NCBI RefSeq assembly: GCF_003207795.1
Contig: NZ_NIRT01000012.1
Coordinates: forward strand, 1-64,000
Length of the DNA stretch: 64,000 bases
Direction of reading: 5' to 3'
DNA from: Komagataeibacter nataicola
Lineage (GTDB): Bacteria; Pseudomonadota; Alphaproteobacteria; Acetobacterales; Acetobacteraceae
Positions within the stretch are counted from its first letter, which is position 1, and each line of letters opens with the position of its first letter. Positions 45,256 through 53,884 of this stretch are shown here, one piece after another. A program made the translations under genes and the position numbers. The notes beneath the pieces are model-generated. The model searched no databases, was not told the origin of the DNA, and worked only from the letters and a program-made list of their open reading frames with translations.

Positions 45256-46416
45256 ATGAGCAGCTATCGTCCCTATCAGCACATCGAACGCCGCAAGTCG
45301 CGGCAGATCCATGTCGGCAACGTGCCGGTCGGTGGTGATGCCCCGGTTTCGGTGCAGACCATGACCAACACGCTGACCACCGATGCCGAGGCCACGATCG
45401 CGCAGATCCGCCGCGCCGAGCTTGCGGGCGTGGATATCGTGCGCGTGTCCTGTCCCGATGAGGAAAGCACGAAGGCGTTAGCCGAGATCGTGCGCGAAGT
45501 GAACGTGCCGATCGTGGCTGACATCCACTTTCACTACAAGCGCGCCATCGAGGCCGCCCAGGCAGGGGCCGCGTGCCTGCGCATCAACCCCGGCAATATT
45601 GGCAGCGCCGAGCGCGTGCGCGAGGTGGTGAAGGCAGCCAAGGACCACAACTGCTCCATCCGCATCGGCGTCAATGCCGGTTCGCTTGAGAAGCACCTGC
45701 TGGAAAAATACGGCGAGCCCAACCCCGAAGCCCTGGTGGAAAGCGCGCTCGAACACGCCAAGATCCTTGAAGATCATGATTTCCATGAGTTCAAGATCAG
45801 CGTGAAGGCATCGGACGTGTTCATGGCGGTCGCGGCCTACCAGCAACTGGCCGATGTGTGCGACCATCCGCTGCATATCGGCATTACCGAGGCAGGCAGC
45901 AAGCGCGCAGGCACGGTCAAGTCCTCCATCGGGCTGGGCAACCTTTTGTGGGCGGGCGTGGGTGACACGATGCGCGTCTCGCTCTCGGCCGAGCCAGAAG
46001 AGGAAGTGCTGGTTGGCTGGGATATCCTGAAGTCACTCGGCCTGCGCCACCGTGGTGTGAAGATCATTTCCTGCCCGTCCTGCGCGCGGCAGGGCTTCAA
46101 CGTGATCGAAACCGTGCAGACGCTGGAAGATCGCCTGGCCCATATCAAGACGCCCATGACGCTGTCCATCATCGGCTGCGTGGTCAATGGCCCCGGTGAG
46201 GCGCTGATGACCGATATCGGCGTGACCGGCGGCGGTTCAGGCCGCCACATGGTCTATTCCGCTGGCAAGCAGGACCACACCATGCCTGCTGGTGACATGA
46301 TCGAACACATCGTGGACCTGGTGGAGAAGAAGGTGGCCGTGCTGGAAAAGGCGGATGCCAGCAACACCCCAGCCGAGGAAATGGCCCGCGAAGCCAGCAT
46401 GTCCACCACGGACTGA
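45256..46416 (+). CDS. ispG: 4-hydroxy-3-methylbut-2-en-1-yl diphosphate synthase
   Basis: The iron-sulfur enzyme (GcpE) of about 386 residues for the penultimate MEP-pathway step. The N-terminal barrel has [20 protein letters not shown] and [14 protein letters not shown]. The 4Fe-4S ligands are in [11 protein letters not shown] and [11 protein letters not shown]. The ATG at 45256 follows GGAGGG. dxs and ispA at the left edge belong to the same isoprenoid pathway. rodZ-like, ispG and hisS are in a conserved order. Confidence 0.96.
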   Translation: MSSYRPYQHIERRKSRQIHVGNVPVGGDAPVSVQTMTNTLTTDAEATIAQIRRAELAGVDIVRVSCPDEESTKALAEIVREVNVPIVADIHFHYKRAIEAAQAGAACLRINPGNIGSAERVREVVKAAKDHNCSIRIGVNAGSLEKHLLEKYGEPNPEALVESALEHAKILEDHDFHEFKISVKASDVFMAVAAYQQLADVCDHPLHIGITEAGSKRAGTVKSSIGLGNLLWAGVGDTMRVSLSAEPEEEVLVGWDILKSLGLRHRGVKIISCPSCARQGFNVIETVQTLEDRLAHIKTPMTLSIIGCVVNGPGEALMTDIGVTGGGSGRHMVYSAGKQDHTMPAGDMIEHIVDLVEKKVAVLEKADASNTPAEEMAREASMSTTD

Positions 46417-46424
46417 ATCAAACG

Positions 46425-46479
46425 CCGCGCGCCCGGCAGGGCGCGCGGCCCGGCTGGTGGCCTGCGTGCGGGCCACCGG
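46425..46479 (+). other. Two tandem GC hairpins between ispG and hisS
   Basis: CCGCGCGCCC-GGCA-GGGCGCGCGG (46425-46448) is a perfect 10-bp stem. It is followed by CTGGTGGCC and GGCCACCGG (46454-46479) around an 8-base loop. No T run follows either, so they are not standard terminators. They lie 24 bp or more before the hisS start and may act in its leader. Confidence 0.5.
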
Positions 46480-46502
46480 TATGAAGACAGGAATATCGCG
46501 TA

Positions 46503-47759
46503 GTGAGCAGCTTACAGCCCGTTCGTGGCACCCATGACCTGATTGGTGAGGAACGCAGGCGGTTCAACCATGTAGTGGAAACCGCGCGCCGCATTGTTGG
46601 CCTGTACGGGTTTGATGAGTGGTCGACCCCTGTGTTCGAGGATACGCGGGTCTTTTCGCGCTCGCTGGGCGATACGTCAGATGTTGTCTCGAAAGAGATG
46701 TACACATTCGAGGACCGTGGCGGTGAATCCCTGACCCTGCGGCCCGAGGGCACGGCAGCCATCTGTCGCGCGCTGGTCACCAATGGGCTGACCCAGTCGC
46801 TGCCGCAGAAGGTGTTCTACGCCGGGCCCATGTTCCGCTACGAACGCCCGCAGAAGGGGCGCTACCGCCAGTTTCACCAGATTGGCGCCGAACTGCTGGG
46901 ATCGGCCGAGCCGCTGGCCGATGCAGAGGTCATCGCCATGGGCCGCGACGTGCTGCACGCGCTTGGCATTGGCGATGAAGTGGTGCTGGAACTCAACACA
47001 TTGGGCGACAGCGCCAGCCGCGATGCATGGCGTACGGCGCTGATCGCCTATTTCAGCGAACGGCGTGCCGAACTCTCCGCCGACAGTCAGGCCCGGCTGG
47101 AGCGCAACCCGCTGCGCATCCTTGACAGCAAGGCCCCGCAGGACCGTGCGCTGGTGGCGGATTCTCCCACCATTGCCCAGTATCTCACGCCCGAGGCGCA
47201 GGCCTTCTGGGATGGGCTGCGCAGCACGCTGGACACGATGGGCGTGCGCTTTCGGGAAAATCCGCGCATTGTTCGCGGCCTGGATTATTACGGGCACACC
47301 GCCTTCGAGTTCGTGACCGAGCGCCTTGGCGCGCAGGGTACCGTGCTGGCTGGTGGCCGGTATGACGGGCTTGTTGCCGAGATGGGTGGGCCAGCAACGC
47401 CCGCCATTGGCTGGGCTGGCGGGATCGAGCGCCTGTCCATGCTGCTTGAGGATGTTCCGGCCGAGCCGCGTCCGGTTGCCGTCGTGCCGATGGGCGCGGA
47501 TGCGCAGGCCGCGGCCCTGATCGTGCTGCAGCGCCTGCGGGCTGCGGGCATCCGGGCTGAAACCTCCTATCGCGGCAACATGAAGCGCCGCATGGAGCGT
47601 GCCAACCGCATGAAGGCATCGCATGTCGTGGTGATTGGTAGCGACGAGATTGCACGCGGCGTGGTCCAGCTCAAGAACCTCGATAGCGGGCACCAGACCG
47701 AGGTGCCCCTTGATGGCGTGGCCGCCGCCCTGCAGGCCGGAACCGCCGCAGGGGGCTGA
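46503..47759 (+). CDS. hisS: Histidine-tRNA ligase
   Basis: A class II synthetase of 418 residues. [15 protein letters not shown] is the usual start; [13 protein letters not shown] is motif 2 region, with [22 protein letters not shown], and [12 protein letters not shown] plus GGRYDGL are the histidine-specific loops. The C-terminal anticodon-binding domain ends [14 protein letters not shown]. The start is GTG at 46503 with AGGAA upstream. prfA follows after 2 bp. Confidence 0.97.
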   Translation: MSSLQPVRGTHDLIGEERRRFNHVVETARRIVGLYGFDEWSTPVFEDTRVFSRSLGDTSDVVSKEMYTFEDRGGESLTLRPEGTAAICRALVTNGLTQSLPQKVFYAGPMFRYERPQKGRYRQFHQIGAELLGSAEPLADAEVIAMGRDVLHALGIGDEVVLELNTLGDSASRDAWRTALIAYFSERRAELSADSQARLERNPLRILDSKAPQDRALVADSPTIAQYLTPEAQAFWDGLRSTLDTMGVRFRENPRIVRGLDYYGHTAFEFVTERLGAQGTVLAGGRYDGLVAEMGGPATPAIGWAGGIERLSMLLEDVPAEPRPVAVVPMGADAQAAALIVLQRLRAAGIRAETSYRGNMKRRMERANRMKASHVVVIGSDEIARGVVQLKNLDSGHQTEVPLDGVAAALQAGTAAGG

Positions 47760-47761
47760 GC

Positions 47762-48823
47762 GTGTCAAAATTCGACGAACGCCTGGACCGGATTGTTGGC
47801 CGGTGCGAGGAATTGCAGGCCCTGCTTGCGCAGGGCCTGTCGGGCAGCGACTTCACGCAGGCCTCGCGCGAGTATGCCGAGCTTGAGCCGATTGTCGCGC
47901 GCGTGAACGCGTTGCGCGGGGCGGAAGAGGCTGAGCGCGACGCCAGCCAGATGCTCGCTGACCCCGAAATGCGCGAACTTGCCCAGGCCGAACTCGACGA
48001 ACTGCGCACGCAGATCCCGACCCTGCGCCACGACATCCGCCTGGCCATGCTGCCGCGTGACGAGGCGGATGAGCGCAGCGCCATCCTTGAAATCCGCCCT
48101 GCCGCGGGTGGCGACGAGGCCGGGCTGTTCGCCGCCGAACTGTTTGGCGCCTACCAGCGCTATGCCGACCAGCGTGGCTGGCGCTTCGAAGTCCTGGAAT
48201 ATGACCAGTCCGAACTCGGTGGCCTGCGCGAAGGTATTGCCAGCATTACCGGGCGTGGCGTGTTTGCCCGGCTGAAATATGAATCCGGCGTGCACCGCGT
48301 GCAGCGCGTGCCCGCGACCGAGAGCCAGGGCCGCATCCATACCTCCACCGTTACCGTGGCGGTGCTGCCCGAGGCGGAAGAAGTGGATGTGGAGGTCAAT
48401 GACGGCGACCTGCGCATTGATGTCTACCGGGCATCAGGGGCGGGGGGGCAGCACGTCAACAAGACCGAAAGCGCCGTGCGCATCACCCATCTGCCCACCA
48501 ATATCGTGGTGGCGATGCAGGAAGAAAAAAGCCAGCACAAAAACCGCGCCAAGGCCATGAAGATCCTGCGCGCGCGGCTGTATGAGCGCAATCGTGCCGC
48601 GGCCCACGAAACCCGCGCCGCCGACCGCCGCGCCCAGGTGGGCACAGGCGACCGCTCCGAGCGCATCCGTACCTACAATTTTCCGCAGGGCCGCGTGACC
48701 GACCATCGTATCGGTCTTACGCTTTACAAGATCGACCGCGTGATGGCGGGTGAACTCGATGAGTTCGTCGATGCCCTGACACAGGAAGAACAGGCCGCCC
48801 TGCTTGCGGCGGATGAGGGCTGA
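47762..48823 (+). CDS. prfA: Peptide chain release factor 1
   Basis: RF1 of 353 residues, which ends translation at UAA and UAG. The GGQ catalytic motif is in [17 protein letters not shown], and the stop-codon recognition tripeptide is PAT in [14 protein letters not shown], marking RF1 rather than RF2. It starts at GTG just behind hisS. The partner methyltransferase prmC is 500 bp away, separated by a minus-strand gene. Confidence 0.97.
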   Translation: MSKFDERLDRIVGRCEELQALLAQGLSGSDFTQASREYAELEPIVARVNALRGAEEAERDASQMLADPEMRELAQAELDELRTQIPTLRHDIRLAMLPRDEADERSAILEIRPAAGGDEAGLFAAELFGAYQRYADQRGWRFEVLEYDQSELGGLREGIASITGRGVFARLKYESGVHRVQRVPATESQGRIHTSTVTVAVLPEAEEVDVEVNDGDLRIDVYRASGAGGQHVNKTESAVRITHLPTNIVVAMQEEKSQHKNRAKAMKILRARLYERNRAAAHETRAADRRAQVGTGDRSERIRTYNFPQGRVTDHRIGLTLYKIDRVMAGELDEFVDALTQEEQAALLAADEG

Positions 48824-48832
48824 CCCGCCGGT

Positions 48833-49294
48833 TCAGGAGGTAGGGGCGGCACACAGGCTGCTATGGCCGGGGTGGCGTTCGACGCTTTCGGGCTCATCTC
48901 TATCGACAAGGTAGAATTCGGTGAAATTGCGCGAGGCAATGGCTTCAAAATGATGTCCATCAGGATGATACAGCACGCCTTCGCCGCTTACCTGATGGAT
49001 CTCGACCTTGCCACTGGGGCGGCGGATGTAAATTTCCCCGCACAGGGCGTAGCTGTGGTTGAGGCGTCCCATCGCGGTATCGACATGGACCGTCTGGCTG
49101 GTATGGTCCGCATCAAGGCGAAAGGTGGCGACAAGCTGCTCATCGACATAGAACCGCTCGGCTTCCGAAATCTCTCCCTCGCCATAATTGTCTCTCACGT
49201 CGAACGACCCGGCAAGGGCAGGGGAAGCGCCAGTGCATAGCATGGCAGCAAGGAGCAGGCGCGCAAGATGCGATGAAAGGGCGGGCAGATACAT
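48833..49294 (-). CDS. Hypothetical exported protein between prfA and prmC
   Basis: A 153-residue protein with a clear signal peptide (LARLLLAAMLCTGASPALA, cut before GSFDVRDN). The mature part is polar, with YGEGEISEAERFYVDEQLVATF, two Cys (YALCGEIYI and SSLCAAP) and a beta-strand-like alternation (IYIRRPSGKVEIHQVSGEGVLY). I do not recognise a family. It lies on the opposite strand between two genes that are usually adjacent, and converges on prfA with 9 bp between stops. A periplasmic location is inferred. Confidence 0.65.
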   Translation of the reverse strand: MYLPALSSHLARLLLAAMLCTGASPALAGSFDVRDNYGEGEISEAERFYVDEQLVATFRLDADHTSQTVHVDTAMGRLNHSYALCGEIYIRRPSGKVEIHQVSGEGVLYHPDGHHFEAIASRNFTEFYLVDRDEPESVERHPGHSSLCAAPTS

Positions 49295-49324
49295 AATGGC
49301 CCAGTATGACGGAAAGTACCGGCG

Positions 49325-50188
49325 ATGAAAGATGCCACGACACCAGCGCCCATAAATTTACGTCATCTGTTGCATGACGCGACGCAGCAGTTGCATGCCG
49401 CAGGCATCGAGGCCCCCCAGCGCGAGGCCCGCCTGCTCGTGGCCCACGCGGCCCGCACCGACCTTGCCGGACTGCTGCGCATCGATACGCTGACCGACGC
49501 GGCCCATGCACGCTTTGCCCATATGCTGGCCCGTCGCCTGCGTTATGAGCCCATGGCCTATATTATCGGGCAGACCGGGTTCTGGTCGCTGGACCTTGTG
49601 GTGTCGCCTGCCACCCTCATCCCCCGTGCTGACACCGAAACCCTTGTCGAGGCCGTGCTCGACCACCTGCCTGATCGTAACGCCGCGTTACGCGTGCTTG
49701 ATATCGGCACCGGCACGGGCTGTCTGCTTCTGGCCATTCTGGCGGAATATCCGCACGCCCATGGCACTGGCACAGACCTCAACCCGCAGGCGGCAGCACT
49801 GGCCAGCCTCAATGCCACGCGTAACGGACTGGCCGCGCGCAGCAATATGCTGTGCTGCAACTGGGCCGATGGGGTTGAGGGACCGTTCGATCTCGTGCTG
49901 AGCAATCCGCCCTATATTCCACATGCCGACCTCGCTACCCTCATGCCCGACGTGGTGGCCCATGAACCCGCGCGCGCGCTTGATGGCGGACCGGACGGGC
50001 TTATTGCCTACCGCGCCCTGGCCCGCGCATTGCCGGGCCTTCTGGCCCCCGGTGGCCTGGGTGTGCTGGAACTGGGCATTGGCCAGGACGGGAGCGTGCC
50101 CGCCCTCATGCGCGCGGCGGGGCTGGACGTTGTGGAAATACGCCCCGATCTTGGCGGAATAGGGCGGGCGCTGGTGGTGAAAAAATAA
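49325..50188 (+). CDS. prmC: Peptide chain release factor N5-glutamine methyltransferase
   Basis: A 287-residue enzyme that methylates the Gln of the GGQ motif in RF1 and RF2. The NPPY active motif is in LVLSNPPYIPHADL, the SAM loop is RVLDIGTGTGCLLLAIL, and the N-terminal helical domain and LIPRADTETLVEAVLD linker are conserved. It is normally next to prfA; here one minus-strand gene separates them, and the two 5' ends diverge. The DUF4167 gene follows. Confidence 0.95.
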   Translation: MKDATTPAPINLRHLLHDATQQLHAAGIEAPQREARLLVAHAARTDLAGLLRIDTLTDAAHARFAHMLARRLRYEPMAYIIGQTGFWSLDLVVSPATLIPRADTETLVEAVLDHLPDRNAALRVLDIGTGTGCLLLAILAEYPHAHGTGTDLNPQAAALASLNATRNGLAARSNMLCCNWADGVEGPFDLVLSNPPYIPHADLATLMPDVVAHEPARALDGGPDGLIAYRALARALPGLLAPGGLGVLELGIGQDGSVPALMRAAGLDVVEIRPDLGGIGRALVVKK

Positions 50189-50300
50189 TTTGGCAGAAAG
50201 AAAAGCGCAGGTTATATTGCCAAAACGCAGGGAAAACGAAAAGCGGGTTGATTGCTGTTCCATTCCCCGCGGGCGATCCCGATTGCAAAACACAAATACA

Positions 50301-50365
50301 GGCGACCCGAACCTTCAACAGGTTCCGCCACGCGCAGGGATCCGTGTCCGGTGTCGTACCGGACA
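50301..50365 (+). other. Two hairpins in the leader of the DUF4167 gene
   Basis: The 268-bp gap between prmC and the DUF4167 gene holds no gene. It has two hairpins: GAACCT-TCAAC-AGGTTC (50309-50325), extended by GGCG/CGCC (50301-50304 with 50326-50329), and TGTCCGGT-GTCGT-ACCGGACA (50345-50365). They may form a structured 5' leader. Confidence 0.5.
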
Positions 50366-50456
50366 ACCAACATGGCAACAGACGGGACGGGCAGAGACCG
50401 CCCCACGGTCCAGGGCAGCGCCAGCGACCGGCAACAGGAAAGTGCTGCGACAGCTT

Positions 50457-51017
50457 ATGAACATGAAACGCATGCGGAGCCGTCACCATCGTTCGGGCGG
50501 CAGCAGTGGCGGAACCGTACGCCATAATAATGGCCAGATCCCGTTGAACCGCAACCATGTATTTGACAGTAATGGCCCGGACCTGCGCGTGCGGGGCACG
50601 GCACAGCAGCTGTTTGAAAAATATCTGCAGCTTGGCCGTGATGCCAGCAGCAGTGGTGACCGCGTCATGGCGGAAGCCTATTTCCAGCATGCCGAACATT
50701 ATTTCCGCATTCTCAACGCCATGACGCAGGCGGCACAGCAGAGCCAGCAGGAACGCCAGGAGCGCATGTCAAACCGGCAGCCGCGCCCCGTCGAGAACCG
50801 CCAGCCCAGCGATAATACTGCCGATGAACCCGCCGAGCCGACGGCCGAGCAGCCCGCCGTGATCGAGCCTGCGGAAACAGCCCCCCAGCCTACGATTGAC
50901 GCCGCCCCGGAAGCCGCACCGGCCCCCGCGCCACGTGCTCCCCGCGCGCCACGCCGCAGCAGCCGCGCCAAGCCCGCCGCAGGCAAGAAGGAAGAACTGG
51001 AATCCACCCCGTCCTGA
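50457..51017 (+). CDS. DUF4167 domain protein (basic N-terminus)
   Basis: A protein of about 186 residues. The conserved part is the first 85: NMKRMRSRHHRSGG, PLNRNHVFDSNGPDLRVRGT, QQLFEKYLQLGRDASSSGD and AYFQHAEHYFRIL, the DUF4167 pattern of alphaproteobacteria. The basic N-terminus suggests RNA or DNA binding. The rest is a low-complexity Gln/Arg then Pro/Ala/Glu tail ending in a basic stretch. The pair of ATGs at 50457/50463 was chosen as the start; AGGAAAG lies further upstream than usual. It follows prmC, a conserved neighbour. Confidence 0.82.
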   Translation: MNMKRMRSRHHRSGGSSGGTVRHNNGQIPLNRNHVFDSNGPDLRVRGTAQQLFEKYLQLGRDASSSGDRVMAEAYFQHAEHYFRILNAMTQAAQQSQQERQERMSNRQPRPVENRQPSDNTADEPAEPTAEQPAVIEPAETAPQPTIDAAPEAAPAPAPRAPRAPRRSSRAKPAAGKKEELESTPS

Positions 51018-51028
51018 TAAACGGGCCA

Positions 51029-51060
51029 ACCCCCGCCAGCCCTGCTGCGGGGGGTCTTTC
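51029..51060 (+). terminator. Bidirectional terminator between converging genes
   Basis: ACCCCCGC pairs with GCGGGGGGT (one G bulged) across a loop of about ten bases, followed by CTTTC. It lies between the DUF4167 stop and the winged-helix stop, which converge. The T run is short, so strength is uncertain. Confidence 0.5.
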
Positions 51061-51062
51061 AT

Positions 51063-51320
51063 TCAGGTGGCCGGCTTGACCAGCCGCCAGACCTTGCGCT
51101 TGCGGCCATCGCTTGCTTCCGGCGCGTCTTCTACCGTGACCAGCCCCTGATTGCGCAGTGCCTGCAGGGCCAGACGGGCATGATAGGTGCCGAGTTCAGG
51201 AAACAGGTCACCAATTTCCTTGACGGAACGCGCCTGACCATCCGACAGGATCTTCAGTACGATCTGCCGCTTGCTGTCATGATTTGTCATGCGCCAGGAT
51301 CTGTGCTGAAAAAAAGTCAT
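51063..51320 (-). CDS. Small winged-helix DNA-binding protein
   Basis: An 85-residue protein that is almost entirely one winged-helix domain: KRQIVLKILSDGQARSVKEI, then a recognition-helix region with TYHARLALQALRNQGLV and a basic wing with SDGRKRKVWRLVK. The ATG at 51320 has AAGGA six bases upstream; another ATG ten codons on is possible. It begins 31 bp after the bioA stop on the same strand, so it may be co-transcribed with bioA. I do not recognise a named family. A local regulator of the biotin genes is possible but unproven. Confidence 0.68.
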   Translation of the reverse strand: MTFFQHRSWRMTNHDSKRQIVLKILSDGQARSVKEIGDLFPELGTYHARLALQALRNQGLVTVEDAPEASDGRKRKVWRLVKPAT

Positions 51321-51351
51321 ATGCTTCCTTACCAGATCAGTCCCTGATGGC

Positions 51352-52629
51352 CTAGCGCTGATCCGGGAGCAAACCGCCCAGAACCGTGCGGATTGCGGTG
51401 GCAAGGCGGCTGAGTTCGACTGGCGTAATGGTGAAAGCAGGCGTCAGGTAAACGATATTACGGAAGGGCCGTACCCATACCCCCTGTGCGATCAGGGCGG
51501 TCTTGAGCGCATTCATGTCACGTATGCGGTCAAGTTCCACCACGCCGATGGCCCCCATGACACGCACATCAACCACATGGGGCAGGGCGCGGCAGGGTTC
51601 GAGTTCGGTCCGCATCTGCGCTTCGATACGGGCCACCTGCTGCAGGCGGGGTTCGGTTGCAAACAGGTCGAGCGAGGCATTGGCGCAGGCGCATGCCATG
51701 GCATTGGCCATGAAGGTCGGCCCATGCATGAGCGCATGCAGCGGATCATCGGACAGGAAGGCCTCGAACACATGCCTGCGCGCCACCGTGGCCGCCAGCG
51801 CCATCGTGCCTCCGGTCAATGCCTTTGAAAGGGTTATGATGTCCGGCACGATGTTCGCCTGCTCGCAGGCGAACATCGTGCCGGTGCGGCCAAAGCCGGT
51901 AAAGATCTCATCAAGGATCAGCAGCACGCCATGGCGGTCGGCCAGGGTGCGCAGGTTGCGTAGCACCTGCGGCGTATGAAACAGCATGCCGCCCGCGCCC
52001 TGCACCAGCGGTTCGGTAATGATGGCGGCAATGCTGCCTGCGTGTTGTGCCAGCAGGGCATCAAGGGCTGCGGTGCTGGCGGCATCGACCGGCAGATCGG
52101 CAATGAAATGCTCGGGCAGCGCGCCGTTATACAGGCCGTGCATCCCTTCCTCCGGGTCGCACACGGCCATGGTGGCCATCGTGTCACCATGGTAGCCACC
52201 GCGGAAGGCCAGCAGCCTGGTTCGCCCCGTCTGGCCCTGGTTGAGCCAGTACTGGATGGCCATCTTCATCGCCACCTCGACCGCGACCGAGCCGGAATCC
52301 GTAAAAAATACCCGCTCCAGGTCACCGGGGAGCAGGCTAGCAAGGCGGCTGGCCAGCGTCAGGGCGGGTTCATTGACCAGGCCGCCAAACATGACATGCG
52401 GCATGCGCTCGAGCTGACCTGCCACCGCAGCGCGGATATGGGGATGGTTGTAGCCGTGGCAGGCGGTCCACCACGAGGCGATGCCATCAAGCAGTTCCGT
52501 GCCATCGGCCAGCGTGATGGTGCAGCCCTGCGTGCGCATGGCGGGGAGCGGGGGCAGGGCGGTCTGCATCTGCGCGTAAGGTAGCCAGACATGCTGCATG
52601 CCTCGCTCCAGCCATTCAGGTCCACACAT
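51352..52629 (-). CDS. bioA: Adenosylmethionine-8-amino-7-oxononanoate aminotransferase
   Basis: A PLP enzyme of 425 residues that turns KAPA into DAPA using SAM as amino donor. HVWLPYAQMQTALPP and SWWTACHGYNHPHI are BioA-specific; VFFTDSGSVAVEVAMKMA and ILDEIFTGFGRTGTMFACEQA are conserved, and the PLP lysine is in ITLSKALTGG. GGAG lies seven bases before the ATG at 52629. It is divergent from bioF with 70 bp between starts. A large perfect palindrome lies within the conserved FACEQANIVPD part. Confidence 0.95.
   Translation of the reverse strand: MCGPEWLERGMQHVWLPYAQMQTALPPLPAMRTQGCTITLADGTELLDGIASWWTACHGYNHPHIRAAVAGQLERMPHVMFGGLVNEPALTLASRLASLLPGDLERVFFTDSGSVAVEVAMKMAIQYWLNQGQTGRTRLLAFRGGYHGDTMATMAVCDPEEGMHGLYNGALPEHFIADLPVDAASTAALDALLAQHAGSIAAIITEPLVQGAGGMLFHTPQVLRNLRTLADRHGVLLILDEIFTGFGRTGTMFACEQANIVPDIITLSKALTGGTMALAATVARRHVFEAFLSDDPLHALMHGPTFMANAMACACANASLDLFATEPRLQQVARIEAQMRTELEPCRALPHVVDVRVMGAIGVVELDRIRDMNALKTALIAQGVWVRPFRNIVYLTPAFTITPVELSRLATAIRTVLGGLLPDQR
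51843..51884. repeat. 42-base perfect palindrome inside bioA
   Basis: CCGGCACGATGTTCGCCTG (51843-51861) is followed by CTCG and then by its exact reverse complement (51866-51884). Counting the C-G pair in the centre, 20 pairs flank a two-base middle. It encodes the conserved TGTMFACEQANIVP part of BioA, so the protein is normal. Confidence 0.97.
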
Positions 52630-52699
52630 GCGCTGTCTCCGTGATATTGCATTGGCGGGATTGACCGGGGCGGCAGGCTCCGGCAGGAGAATGCGCTTC

Positions 52700-53884
52700 A
52701 TGGCCTGTTTCGACACCCTTTTCCAGACCGCGCTCGACCACATGGCGCAGCGCCATATCCGCCGCGTGCTGCGCCCCGTGCGCCACAGCGGGCCGGTAAC
52801 CGTTATCCGTGACGGACGCGAACTGGTCAATTTCTCATCCAACGATTACCTCGGCCTGTCACATCACCCGGCCCTTGCCGCCCGCGCGGCGCAGTGGCTG
52901 CATGAGGACGGGACAGGGGCTGGCGCCTCGCGGCTGGTGACCGGCACCAGTGCGAAGCATATGGCGGTGGAAGCACGTCTCGCCGCCTTCAAGGGGGCCG
53001 AGGCGGCGCTGTTGCTGGCCAGCGGGTGGCAGGCCAATGCATCAGTGCTGGCGGCCATATTGCGGCTGGCGACCGAGCAGGGCGCGCCCCCGCTTGTTTT
53101 TGCCGATCGCCTGAACCATGCCAGCCTGCACCAGGGCTGCATGGCGGCAGGCGTGCGGCAGATCCGCTTCCGGCACAACGACCTCAATCATCTGGAAAGC
53201 CTGCTGATCCGCCACGCAGATGATCCGGGCCTGCGGATCATCGTGACGGAAAGCGTGTTCAGCATGGATGGCGACCGCACCGACATCGCCCGGCTGAGCA
53301 CACTGGCGCGGCAACATGGCGCCTTCACCTACGTGGATGAAGCCCATGCCACCGGCGTGCTCGGCCCGCAGGGGCGGGGCCTGTGCGCGGGGCATGAAAT
53401 CGATCTGGTCATGGGCACGTTCAGCAAGGCGCTGGGCGGGTTTGGTGCGTTTGTAACCGGCTCGCGCGCCCTGTGTGACTGGCTGGTCAATGCCTGTTCG
53501 GGCTTCGTGTTCACCACCGCCCCGCCGCCTGCCATGCTCGGCGCGATGGACGCGGCCCTTGAATGCGTGCCCCATCTGGATGAAGAGCGCACCCGGCTGG
53601 CCCGCAACGCCGCGCATATCCGCGACGTGGTGCGGGGCTGCGGCCTGTCGCCCGAGCCATCGACCACGCAGATCGTGCCGATCATGCTGGGTGATGCCGC
53701 GCGCGCCCTGCGCTTTGCCGCAAGCCTCGAGGCGCAGGGCCTGCTTGCCGCCGCCATACGCCCGCCTACGGTGCCGCCCAATGGCAGCCGCATCCGCCTT
53801 GCGCTGAGTGCCGCTCATACCGACGGCATGATCGACCAGCTTGCCACAGCCATTCCGCTGGCCCTGCACCAGAGTGCGTCATGA
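52700..53884 (+). CDS. bioF: 8-amino-7-oxononanoate synthase
   Basis: A PLP enzyme of 394 residues that condenses pimeloyl-ACP (or -CoA) with alanine. NFSSNDYLGLSHHPAL, GTGAGASRLVTGTSAKHM, YVDEAHATGVLGPQGRG and the PLP lysine in GTFSKALGGFGAFV are all typical. The ATG at 52700 follows AGGAG; an ATG three codons upstream sits too close to the ribosome site. Its stop overlaps the next start as ATGA, beginning the bioF-bioH-like-bioCD operon. Confidence 0.95.
   Translation: MACFDTLFQTALDHMAQRHIRRVLRPVRHSGPVTVIRDGRELVNFSSNDYLGLSHHPALAARAAQWLHEDGTGAGASRLVTGTSAKHMAVEARLAAFKGAEAALLLASGWQANASVLAAILRLATEQGAPPLVFADRLNHASLHQGCMAAGVRQIRFRHNDLNHLESLLIRHADDPGLRIIVTESVFSMDGDRTDIARLSTLARQHGAFTYVDEAHATGVLGPQGRGLCAGHEIDLVMGTFSKALGGFGAFVTGSRALCDWLVNACSGFVFTTAPPPAMLGAMDAALECVPHLDEERTRLARNAAHIRDVVRGCGLSPEPSTTQIVPIMLGDAARALRFAASLEAQGLLAAAIRPPTVPPNGSRIRLALSAAHTDGMIDQLATAIPLALHQSAS

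Noticed and set aside
52630-52699. BioR operator (TTATnnATAA-type) between bioA and bioF
   Set aside because: The 70-bp region contains no such sequence; only TGATATTGC-like AT patches are seen.
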